Source: Actinophytocola sp. (lineage in GTDB: Bacteria > Actinomycetota > Actinomycetes > Mycobacteriales > Pseudonocardiaceae). Taken from it: a DNA stretch of 32,854 nucleotides. Positions 23,083 to 31,900 of the stretch are shown one piece after another (positions within the stretch are counted from its first letter, which is position 1; each line of letters opens with the position of its first letter). The position numbers were made by a program, and so were the translations under genes. The stretch spans positions 1 to 32,854 of the forward strand of contig WHSS01000029.1 of assembly GCA_009379975.1 (NCBI GenBank), given 5' to 3'. Below the pieces are notes generated by a model, which was not told the DNA's origin, did not search any database, and was given only the letters and a program-made list of their open reading frames with translations.

Positions 23083-25067
23083 GTAAGCCACGGCGATCTC
23101 GTGCGGTGGCTCCCGGGCGCGCCGCGAGAAAGCCGGCCCGGCCCCGGACCGGCGCCGCCCGCGGGGTGAGCGCCAAGCGAGTCGGCGCCAAGCCGCGCCG
23201 GCGTACGCGGCCGAAAGCGCGCTCCCGGCTGCGGCGGCGGATCGCCGGGTGGGGTGGCAATCGCTACACCACGGCCAGCGTCATCCTCGTCGCCGTGCTG
23301 AGCTTCGCGGGCGTGAAGCTGGTATATCTGCAGGCATTTCAGGCCGAGGCGTTGTCCGAGCGTGCCGAGCGGCAGCGGGCCACCATGATCGACATCCCGG
23401 CGCGCCGGGGTTCGATCCTCGACCGTAACGGGACCGAGCTCGCGTTCAGTGTGGAGACGCGCACGTTGCAGGTGAACCTGCGCGTTATGCGCGAAACCTG
23501 GCGCAAGGTGGCCCAGGAGCAGCCCGATTCCGGGCAGGATTTCCAGACCCGCGCCGCCGAGATCTCGAAGTTCATGGCCGAGAAGTTGCCAGGGCTCACT
23601 ACCGAGCAGGAGCTGCTGGAGCGATTCAACAAGTCGGGCCCCTTCACCTTCCTGGTCCACAACGTCGAGCCGTCGGCGGCGGCCGAGATCACCGCGAAGT
23701 ATCCGGAGATCGCCGAGGAGACCCGGGCGTTCCGGGACTACCCGGGGGGCAGGCTGGCGTCCAACGTCGTCGGATTCGCGAACTGGCGCACGGACGATCC
23801 CGACCGGACCAAGCACAACATTCACGGGCTGATCGGGCTGGAAAGCCTGCGAGACAACGATCTCGCCGGACGGCCGGGCAGGCGGCTGGTCGATACCGGT
23901 GAGGGCGACAACGTCGTGATCCCCGGCACCGAGCGGGAGATCAACCCGGCGGTGGCCGGCTCGGACATCGAGCTCACGCTGGACTCCGATCTGCAGTACG
24001 ACCTGCAGCAGCGGTTATCCGACTACGTCGGCAAGACGCGGGCCAAGGGCGGCTCCGCGGTGATCATGGACGCGCGCACCGGCGAGGTCTACGCGCTGGC
24101 CAACGACAAGACCTTCGACCCGGAGAACGTCGGTTCGGCGCCCGAGGCCGAGATGAACAACCGCGCGGTGACCACGCCGTACGAGCCCGGCTCGGTGAAC
24201 AAGGTCGTCACCGCGGCCGCTGCGCTCGAGCACGGTGTGACGACCCCGGACGCGCGACTACGGGTGCCCGGGCGGATCGAGATCGCCGACCGGGTGGTGC
24301 GCGACGCGTGGCCCCACGGCACGCTGAACTTCACCACGACCGGGATCTTCGCGAAGTCTTCGAACGTCGGAACGTTGCTGCTGGCGCAGCAGCTGGGCGA
24401 GGACCGGTGGCTGGAGACCGCGAAGAAGTTCGGGCTGGGGCAGCGCACCGGTGTCGGCCTGCCGGGGGAGAGCCCGGGCCGGGTGCCGCCGCGTAATCAG
24501 TGGTCCGGGTCGACCTTCGGCAACTTGCCGATCGGTCAGGGACTGTCGATGACGGTGTTGCAGATGGCGGGGATGTATCAGGCCATCGCGAACGGCGGTG
24601 TCCGCGTCGAGCCCCGCGTCGTCAGCGCGAAGGTCAGCGCGGACGGCACTCGTACTCCCGATCCGGCGTCGAAACGGACGAGGGTGGTCAGCGAAAAGAC
24701 CGCGGGTCAGGTGCTCAAGATGCTCAAGGCGACCACTCAGCGGGGGAAGCCGCAGGACACCGGCACCGCACCCGCCGCCGCGGTGTCGGGCTACCAGATC
24801 GCGGGCAAGACCGGCACCGCGCAGCAGATCAACCCGGTCACGGGCACGTACTCACGGTCGAAGCACACCATCACCTTCGCCGGAATTCTGCCCGCCGAGG
24901 ATCCGCGGTTCGTAGTCGGCATCATGCTCGACGCGCCGGACACTACGCTGCCCCTCGGCCACAACGCCGCGCCGCTGTTCCACGACATCGCGTCCTATCT
25001 GGCGCAGCGCTACGAGATCCCGCTCTCGCCGAAGCGGGCGCCGGTGGTCCCGCTCATCGTCGATTGA
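23079..25067 (+). CDS. ftsI: Septal peptidoglycan transpeptidase FtsI (class B PBP)
   Basis: Cross-links septal peptidoglycan. 662 residues: a very basic N-terminus (1-60), one membrane helix (about 66-88), the PBP dimerisation region starting at ARRGSILDRNGTELA, and the transpeptidase domain with SVNK (Ser372-Lys375), SSN (427-429) and KTG (577-579). All three active-site motifs are intact. The gene overlaps ftsL by ATGA and ends at 25067; the expected next gene, murE, is absent, and pyk follows after 132 bp. It corresponds to mycobacterial pbpB. Confidence 0.95.
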   Translation: MSKPRRSRAVAPGRAARKPARPRTGAARGVSAKRVGAKPRRRTRPKARSRLRRRIAGWGGNRYTTASVILVAVLSFAGVKLVYLQAFQAEALSERAERQRATMIDIPARRGSILDRNGTELAFSVETRTLQVNLRVMRETWRKVAQEQPDSGQDFQTRAAEISKFMAEKLPGLTTEQELLERFNKSGPFTFLVHNVEPSAAAEITAKYPEIAEETRAFRDYPGGRLASNVVGFANWRTDDPDRTKHNIHGLIGLESLRDNDLAGRPGRRLVDTGEGDNVVIPGTEREINPAVAGSDIELTLDSDLQYDLQQRLSDYVGKTRAKGGSAVIMDARTGEVYALANDKTFDPENVGSAPEAEMNNRAVTTPYEPGSVNKVVTAAAALEHGVTTPDARLRVPGRIEIADRVVRDAWPHGTLNFTTTGIFAKSSNVGTLLLAQQLGEDRWLETAKKFGLGQRTGVGLPGESPGRVPPRNQWSGSTFGNLPIGQGLSMTVLQMAGMYQAIANGGVRVEPRVVSAKVSADGTRTPDPASKRTRVVSEKTAGQVLKMLKATTQRGKPQDTGTAPAAAVSGYQIAGKTGTAQQINPVTGTYSRSKHTITFAGILPAEDPRFVVGIMLDAPDTTLPLGHNAAPLFHDIASYLAQRYEIPLSPKRAPVVPLIVD

Positions 25068-25187
25068 GACTGCTTGATCGCGGCGTAACCAGGTTCGGCA
25101 GGACTTGAAAGTCAAGGTGGCGCGGCTTTTCGGTGACGGCGTCCTTAACGATCTCGGGATCGGTTCAGTCGGCCAGGCCGATGGGGT

Positions 25188-25193
25188 TAGGGT
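25188..25193 (+). promoter_or_regulatory. Leaderless -10 box for pyk
   Basis: TAGGGT is followed by 6 nt and the GTG start at 25200. The intergenic 25068-25199 contains otherwise only a small CTTGA-AAG-TCAAG hairpin and no strong terminator after ftsI. Confidence 0.55.
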
Positions 25194-25199
25194 GTTAGC

Positions 25200-26624
25200 G
25201 TGACACGACGCGCAAAGATCGTTTGCACCATGGGCCCCGCCACCGCGACCGCGGGCAAGATCCGCAGCCTCATCGGCGCGGGCATGAATGTCGCCAGATT
25301 CAACTTCAGCCACGGCACGCACAGTGATCACAAGCAGGTATACGACCTGATCAGGGCGACGGCGGCGGAAACCGACAGCCCGATCGGCATCCTGGCCGAC
25401 CTGCAGGGCCCGAAGATCCGGCTCGGCACCTTCGCGGGCGGTCCCACCGAGTGGCGCACCGGCGACACGGTGCGCATCACCGTCGAGGACGTCGCAGGCA
25501 CGCACGATCGGGTCTCGACGACTTACAAGGGCCTCGCCGAGGACGCGAAACCGGGTGACCGCCTGCTCATCGACGACGGCAAGGTCGGCTTGGTGGTCCG
25601 GGGGGTCGAGGGCCCCGACGTGGTCTGCGAGGTAACCGAAGGCGGCCCGGTCAGTAACAACAAGGGCGTCTCGCTGCCGGGGATGGACGTCTCCGTGCCC
25701 GCGATGTCCGAGAAGGACATCGCCGACCTCGAGTTCGCGCTCGAACTCGGTGTCGACTTCGTCGCACTGTCGTTCGTGCGCTCCCCGGCGGATATCGACC
25801 TGGTGCACCAGGTGATGGATCGGGTCGGCAAGGGCAGGGCGCCGGTCATCGCCAAGCTGGAGAAGCCGGAAGCGGTCGCCAACCTCGAGGCGATCGTGCT
25901 GGCCTTCGACGGCGTCATGGTCGCCCGCGGCGATCTAGGTGTCGAGTTGCCGCTCGAGCAGGTCCCGCTGGTGCAGAAGCGAGCGATCCAGATCGCCAGG
26001 GAGAACGCCAAGCCGGTCATCGTCGCGACCCAGATGCTGGATTCGATGATCACCAACTCGCGGCCCACCCGCGCCGAGGCCTCCGATGTGGCCAACGCGG
26101 TGCTCGACGGCGCCGACGCGGTGATGCTTTCCGGCGAGACGAGTGTCGGCCGGTACCCGATCGAGACGGTCGAGACGATGAGCCGGATCGTCACCGCCGT
26201 GGAAGCGGAGTCGACCGCGGTGCCGCCGCTGAGCCACGTACCGCGGACCAAGCGAGGGGTCATCTCGTATGCGGCTCGGGATGTCGGCGAGCGGCTGAAC
26301 GCGAAGGCGCTGGTTGCCTTCACGCAGTCGGGAGACACCGTGCGCAGGCTGGCACGGTTGCATACCCGGCTGCCGCTGCTTGCGTTCACACCACTGGAGA
26401 GCGTGCGCTGCCAGCTCTCGCTCACCTGGGGAACCACCGCGCGCATTGTGCCCCGGGTCGAATCGACCGACGCGATGGTGCGCCAGGTCGACCAGGCCAT
26501 GCTCGCGATGCCGCGCTATCAACCAGGTGATCTGGTGGTCGTGGTCGCCGGCTCGCCGCCGGGCACCGTGGGAACCACGAATCTCATCCGGGTTCACCGG
26601 CTCGGCGAAGAGGATCACGCCTAG
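25200..26624 (+). CDS. pyk: Pyruvate kinase
   Basis: Last step of glycolysis: transfers phosphate from phosphoenolpyruvate to ADP in the cytoplasm. 474 residues with the family landmarks [13 protein letters not shown] at the N-terminus, [18 protein letters not shown], the B domain (about 70-165), [9 protein letters not shown]-like [11 protein letters not shown] around the catalytic Lys, [12 protein letters not shown], and [38 protein letters not shown]; the C domain closes with [12 protein letters not shown]. GTG at 25200 is the start supported by the conserved TRRAKIV opening and by the TAGGGT box. It is followed by tesB, as in mycobacteria (pykA-tesB1). Confidence 0.96.
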   Translation: [474 protein letters not shown]

Positions 26625-26638
26625 AGGCAGTGTCGATC

Positions 26639-26644
26639 TAGGGT
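26639..26644 (+). promoter_or_regulatory. Leaderless -10 box for tesB
   Basis: TAGGGT lies 6 nt before the ATG at 26651, within the 26-nt gap after pyk. The same hexamer and spacing precede pyk and the methyltransferase gene at 12478. It would allow tesB to be transcribed separately from pyk. Confidence 0.5.
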
Positions 26645-26650
26645 GATCGC

Positions 26651-27523
26651 ATGACCGAACTGGAACCGGCGGGTGAGCAACCCGTCCTCGATCGCTTGGT
26701 GTCGCTGCTCGATCTGGAGAAGATCGAGGAGGACATCTACCGTGGCATCTCGCCGCCCGGCTCGTCGGTACGGGTCTTCGGCGGCCAGGTTGCCGGGCAG
26801 GCGCTGGTCGCCGCCGGGCGTACGGTGCCATCGGAGCGGCATGTCCATTCGTTGCACGCGTACTTCATCCGGGGCGGCGACCCCAGCGTGCCGATCGTGT
26901 ACCAGGTCGACCGGATCAGGGACGGCCGCTCCTTCGCGACCCGGCGCGTGGTCGCTGTCCAGCACGGCAAGGCGATCTTCGCGCTGTCGGCGTCGTTCCA
27001 GAAGATCGAAACCGGGCTGACGCACATGCCGGAGATGCCCGACGTGCCGGAACCGGAGTCGCTGCCGACCTTGCCCGAACGCCTGCGGCAGTTCGGCGAT
27101 CGGTTGGCGCCCTTCAACCGGCCGCGCCCGATCGATCTGCGCTACGTCAACGACCCACCGTGGATAACGCGGGAGTCCGGTGGGCGGGCGGGCCGCAACC
27201 AGGTGTGGATGCGCGCCGACGGCAGCTTGCCCGACGACGAACTGCTGCACGTGTGCGTGCTGACGTACGCATCGGACATGACCTTGCTCGACTCGCCGCT
27301 CGCGCGGCACGGCGTCTACTGGGGGATGGACAAGGTGCTCGGCGCGAGCCTGGATCACGCACTGTGGTTCCATCGGCCGTTCCGGGCGGATGAATGGTTC
27401 CTCTACGACACCGAGTCTCCGACGGCTTCCGGCTCCCGTGGGCTCGCCACCGGCAAGTTCTTCGCTCGCGACGGCACCTTGATCGCGACCGTGGTGCAGG
27501 AGGGCTTGCTCCGGGTGCTGTGA
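26651..27523 (+). CDS. tesB: Acyl-CoA thioesterase II
   Basis: Hydrolyses medium- and long-chain acyl-CoA to free fatty acid and CoA. The 290 residues form a double hotdog: the first repeat contains RVFGGQVAGQALVAAGRTV, HSLHAYFIRGGDP and GRSFATRRVVAVQHGKAIF; the second has LTYASDMTLLDSPLARHG, SLDHALWFHRPFRADEWFLY and ATGKFFARDGTLIATVVQEGLLR. The length is normal. It lies 26 nt after pyk on the same strand. No obvious terminator hairpin follows. Confidence 0.94.
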   Translation: MTELEPAGEQPVLDRLVSLLDLEKIEEDIYRGISPPGSSVRVFGGQVAGQALVAAGRTVPSERHVHSLHAYFIRGGDPSVPIVYQVDRIRDGRSFATRRVVAVQHGKAIFALSASFQKIETGLTHMPEMPDVPEPESLPTLPERLRQFGDRLAPFNRPRPIDLRYVNDPPWITRESGGRAGRNQVWMRADGSLPDDELLHVCVLTYASDMTLLDSPLARHGVYWGMDKVLGASLDHALWFHRPFRADEWFLYDTESPTASGSRGLATGKFFARDGTLIATVVQEGLLRVL

Positions 27524-27648
27524 GGGTGGGTTTCGCCGCCGCTGACGCTGCGTGATTTCGTCCGCGGAGCAGGTGCGCGCCGTGAGTGTACATACGCAAT
27601 CTGCAACTTGCCTTCCCGAGTCGTGATTGTGATCACTACTTACACCGG

Positions 27649-27668
27649 TTCACTGGGCTTCACTGGGC
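27649..27668 (+). repeat. 10-bp tandem repeat upstream of the XRE regulator
   Basis: TTCACTGGGC occurs twice without a gap (27649-27658, 27659-27668), about 70 nt before the regulator start. It follows a TGATCA palindrome (about 27629-27636). One-turn spacing makes it a possible operator, perhaps for autoregulation; no promoter was recognised with confidence. Confidence 0.6.
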
Positions 27669-27737
27669 GCGGAATGCACGTCGAGCTGATTAGATGCGAC
27701 GAGAACACGTGATTCAGGGCAGGCACGGAGGTGCGAT

Positions 27738-28604
27738 GTGGCACGGGGCCAGGGGCCGACGGTGCGCCGCCGCAGGCTGGCGAGTGAGTTGCGGCGGCTG
27801 CGCGAGGTCGCCGACCTGACCATCGAAGAGGTCAGCGAGCGGCTCGAGTGCTCGTCGTCGAAGATCAGCAGAATCGAGACCGGACATGTCGGCGTCACTC
27901 CGCGCGATGTACGCGACATGCTCGAGTTGTACGGGCTGACCGGGGACGACAAGGAAGCCTTGGTGCAGCTCGCCCGCGAGGCGCGCAATCGCGGCTGGTG
28001 GTACGCCTACGGCGAAGTCTTCACCGGTGCGTTCGTCGGGCTCGAGGCCGACGCCAGCTCGCTGCGTACCTTTCAGGCGCTCATCGTTCCCGGGCTGCTG
28101 CAGACCGAGCGGTACGCGAACTCGGTCATCCGGGCGATGCGGCCCGATGCGGACGAGACCGAAGTGACGCGCCGGGTGACGGCGCGGATGGAGCGGCAGC
28201 GGCTGCTGACCGAACCGTCGCCCCCCGAGTACTGGGCCGTCATTGACGAAGCGGTGCTGCACCGCTGCGTCGGCGGTCCTGAGGTCATGGCGGAGCAACT
28301 GGCGAGGCTGCTCAAGCTCGCCGCGCTGCCGCACGTGACCATTCAGGTGGTGCCGTTCAGCGCGGGAGCACATCCAGGGATGGAGGGCCCGTTCCTCATC
28401 CTGGGGTTTCCCGAGCAAGCTGATCCGGACGTGGTGTACGTGGACAACACGACCAGCGGCGCCTACCTGGAACTACCCGCCGATGTCCGGCGGTACGCGT
28501 TGATGTTCGATCATTTACGGGCGGCGGCGCTCAAGCCGGACGACTCGGTCGAGCTCATCGCCGGGTTCGCGGCGGCTACGGCCGCCCGTGTCACTGAAGG
28601 GTGA
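27738..28604 (+). CDS. XRE-family regulator with DUF5753 (Scr1-type) domain
   Basis: 288 residues: a helix-turn-helix (about 10-66; LRRLREVADLTIEEVSERLECSSSKISRIETG) followed by a DUF5753 domain (about 95-275) containing FQALIVPGLLQTERYA, ARMERQRLL, YWAVIDEAVLHR, LPHVTIQVVPFSAGAHPGMEGPF and the end VVYVDN. Such proteins are paired with small DUF397 proteins throughout actinobacteria, where the few studied pairs affect morphology, antibiotic production or act like toxin-antitoxin modules. GTG at 27738 follows GGAGG by about 6 nt. The gene ends within a 27-bp direct repeat, immediately before its DUF397 partner. Confidence 0.92.
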   Translation: MARGQGPTVRRRRLASELRRLREVADLTIEEVSERLECSSSKISRIETGHVGVTPRDVRDMLELYGLTGDDKEALVQLAREARNRGWWYAYGEVFTGAFVGLEADASSLRTFQALIVPGLLQTERYANSVIRAMRPDADETEVTRRVTARMERQRLLTEPSPPEYWAVIDEAVLHRCVGGPEVMAEQLARLLKLAALPHVTIQVVPFSAGAHPGMEGPFLILGFPEQADPDVVYVDNTTSGAYLELPADVRRYALMFDHLRAAALKPDDSVELIAGFAAATAARVTEG

Positions 28605-28631
28605 CGGCTACGGCCGCCCGTGTCACTGAAG
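28573..28631 (+). repeat. 27-bp direct repeat at the XRE/DUF397 junction
   Basis: An identical 27-bp block (beginning CGGCTACGGCC and ending GTCACTGAAG) occurs at 28573-28599 and again at 28605-28631, separated by GGTGA. The period is 32 nt, which is not a multiple of three. The first copy encodes the end of the XRE protein (ATAARVTEG and stop); the second encodes the same residues in the frame of the DUF397 gene. Confidence 0.95.
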
Positions 28632-28654
28632 AGAATAAGGAGTGGGGATTATTA

Positions 28655-28876
28655 GTGGGCAGTATCGATGGCGCCGGGGAAAGTGGTGCCGCACCCGAGT
28701 GGCGCAAGAGCAGCCACAGCGGGGGTGGCAACGACTGTGTCGAGGTCGCGTTCATCAACGCGCATCCGGTTCTTCGCGATTCGAAACATCGCGAGGACGG
28801 GTTGATCCAGGTCGACGCCGCCCAATGGCGGGCACTGTTGCACGCCGCGCGTGAAGGTCACCTCGACCTGAGCTGA
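28655..28876 (+). CDS. DUF397 small protein, partner of the XRE/DUF5753 regulator
   Basis: 73 residues from GTG 28655 containing the DUF397 hallmarks WRKSSHSGGGNDCVEVAF, VLRDSKHREDG and a final WRALLHAAREGHLD helix. Function as partner of DUF5753 regulators is inferred from the family. AAGGAG lies 12 nt upstream, rather far. A GTG at 28601 overlapping the upstream stop would give 91 residues but starts inside the direct repeat and lacks good spacing. The Shine-Dalgarno is weak for both choices, so translation may be coupled to the upstream gene. Confidence 0.85.
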   Translation: MGSIDGAGESGAAPEWRKSSHSGGGNDCVEVAFINAHPVLRDSKHREDGLIQVDAAQWRALLHAAREGHLDLS

Positions 28877-28884
28877 GTGCACCA

Positions 28885-28936
28885 ACGGGCCCCTTATTTC
28901 CGGCGGGCAGGGGCTAGCCGGAAATAAGGGGCCCGT
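28885..28936 (+). terminator. Strong perfect hairpin after the DUF397 gene
   Basis: ACGGGCCCCTTATTTCCGG (28885-28903) is perfectly complementary to 28918-28936, a 19-bp stem with a 14-nt loop, starting 9 nt after the DUF397 stop. A short T-rich stretch (TTAATTCTTT) follows at about 28945-28954. It separates the XRE pair from the LAL regulator gene, whose start lies about 45 nt downstream. Confidence 0.85.
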
Positions 28937-28981
28937 GCGCTGTGTTAATTCTTTCGCCGATTGTCGGTGTCTTCGACCAGA

Positions 28982-31900
28982 ATGGACGTCATGCCGAGAC
29001 TGGGTTCTGGGGTGCCGCTTGTCGGCAGGCGTGACGAGCTCGCGCGGTTACGGGCCGCGCTCGAGCGGGCTGAAGGCGGCCGGCCGCGTGGTGTCCTGCT
29101 CGCGGGGGACGCCGGTGTGGGCAAGACCCGGTTGATCAGCGAACTCACCGCTCAGGCGGAGGCAGGTGGAGCGCTGGTCCTGTCCGGGCGTTGCATCGAC
29201 ATCGCCTCCGACGGCCTGCCTTATCTGCCCTTCGCCGACGCGTTGACGCCGCTGGCGACCTCGCCGGATCCCGTGATCTCCGGTGTGGTGTTTTCGCGGC
29301 CCGGCCTTGGCAGGCTGTTGCCGCAGCTGGCGCCGGTGTCGCGGTCGCAGCAGGACGCCCCGGACACGGTTGACAGCGAGATGCGGCGAGACGCCGGCGG
29401 GAATCAGGACCTGGGGCAGTTGCAGCTGTTCGAAGCGGTGCTCGGCGCGTTGACCGAGCTCGGCATGCTCCGCCCCGTCGTGCTCGTCGTCGAGGACTTC
29501 CACTGGGCCGACGGTTCCACGCGTGACCTGTTGTCGTTCTTGCTCGCCCGGTTGCGCGAACAACGGCTGCTCCTCGTCGCCAGCTACCGGCAGGAGGACG
29601 TCCATCGGCGGCATCCGTTACGGCCGATGCTGGGCGAGCTCGCCCAGCTGCCCGAGGTCGAGCGGCTCGATCTGGCACCGTTCGACGATGCCGACGCCCG
29701 CCGCTTCGTCGATGCGCTCGCCGAGGAACCGCTCTCCGCCGACACCGCGTCCGACATCGTCAAACGGGCGGAGGGCAACGCCTTCTTCGTCGAGGAGCTG
29801 CTGGCCTCCTGCATCGAGTGCGACGGAATCCCCGCGGGCCTGGCCGACGTGCTGCTGTCGAGGCTGGAGCGGTTGGCCCCGGCGACGCAGCGGATCATCC
29901 GCATCGTCTCGGTAGCTGACCGGTCGGTGTCACACATGGTGTTGACCGAAGTGACCGACGTTGGTGACACGGAGCTCGACGAGGCGCTACGTGAAGCAGT
30001 GCAGCACCACGTGCTCGTCGTCGACGGTGTCTTCTACAGCTTCCGCCATGCGCTTCTGCGGGAGGCCGTGTACAGCGACCTGCTGCCGGGCGAACGCAGC
30101 CGGATCCACGCGGCCTACGCGGCACGCTTGCGGGGCAAGGCGGGGCCCCGTCAGGCGACGTTGCTCGCGTACCACAGCTTGGAGAGCAATGACCTGCCGA
30201 CGGCGCTCGTGGCGTCGCTGCAGGCGGCGGACGAAGCCGAGCGGCGGGGCGCGCCGGGCGCGGCGCTGCGCAGTGTCGAGCAGGCCCTGCGGATCTGGGA
30301 TGCGGTGCCGTCCGGGCAGCGGCCCGAGGACGTCGACGAACTGCGGTTGCTCGACACGGTGGCGTCGCTGGCGAGCCGTTCGGGCGAAGTCGATCGCGCG
30401 ATCAGCTACGCGCGGTCGATGGCGGATCTGCTGGAATCGGGCCGGATTGACGTCAGTACGCGCCGCGCCGCGCGGGTGTGGCTCCGGCTGGCGCAGGCCT
30501 TGCAGAACACCGACGGCACCAGGCACGAGGCTCCGGCGATCATCGAGCGCGCGTGGCAGTTGATCGCCGACGACGCACCGAGCGAGACCAAAGCATGGGT
30601 GCAGGCCAGGCGGGCGACCATCCGCCGGACAGCCGGACAGCGCCAGGAGGCGTTGCGTAGTGCGGGCCGAGCCATCGCGGACGCACAGGCCGTCGCCGCG
30701 GGCGACGCCGAGGCAGACGCATTGGTCACCCTCGCGGCGCTGTACGAGGCCGATGGCGATTCCGAAGGTGCGCGCGGGCGGCTCCGGGAGGCCCGCAGCA
30801 GCGCGGAACGGGTGGGCGCGCTCGGCGTCGAGTTGCGCGCGCGCCATTACCTCGGGATCAGCTACCAGGACCAGGGCGAGCTCCGCGAGGCGCGCGAAGG
30901 TGCCGATCGCGCGGTCGAGACCGGCTTGACGTGGAGCGACTACGGGCTGGAGCTTCGCGTGCAGCGGTTGGCGGTGCTCTACCTGCTGGGGGAGTGGCAG
31001 GTGGTGGTTCGAGAGGTCGGGACCCGGGACATGCCCCGCGAGCTCGGTGAGCTTCCGAAGGGCGCGTTCGCGGTGCATCCGGCCAGTGAGGGGCGAAGGC
31101 AGCACTCGGGGTTGCCGACGATAGCCGCGGCAAGGACAAGGGCGATCGCAGTGCATATCGCGGTCGCCCGGGGAAGGTTCGCCGAGGCGGCGGATCTCGT
31201 CGAGTACCTGCGGGAGAACTGGGGCGTGGATGCGCAGGTCGCGCTCGAGGCGGGCAGCGCGGGCGCGGAGCTCGCCAACTGGCTGGGCGAGTACGGCACC
31301 GCGCTACGCCGGGTACGCGAGGGGATAGCGTGGCTTGAGCAGTTCCAACCTTCGCTGCTCGCGGGCATCCGGATAGCGACGCTGGGGATAGCGGCGGCGG
31401 CCGATCAGGCGCGCACCGCCCGGCTGGCCCGCAACATCGATGCCGAAGCGGCCGCGATCGCCGCCGGTGAAGAGCTCCTCGGGCACGTAGAGACCTGCAG
31501 AAAGAATGGGCGTCGTCGCGCGGGCACGCTGGGGCCCGAAAGCAGGGCGTGGTTGGCGCGGGCGGCAGCCGAGGTGGCCAGGTTACGCGGCACGGCCAGC
31601 GTGGCTCTCTGGGCGGAAGCGGTCGAGGCGTTCGGGTTCGGCGCGGTATACGAGCAGGCGCTGTGCCGGTGGCGCTATGCCGAGGCGTTGCTGGCCGATG
31701 CCGGCTCCCAGGGCACTGCGCAGGACAAGGCCACCGAGGAGCTCGCTGACGCATACCGCGTGGCCCAGCAGCTCGGTGCCGAGCCGCTGGCCGGCGCATT
31801 GCGCGGCCTCGCGCGCCGCGGTCGTATCTCCCTGGGAGACGAGTTCGCCGCGCGCACCACGACGGACCCGCTGACCGCGCGGGAGCGCGCCGTGCTCGAG

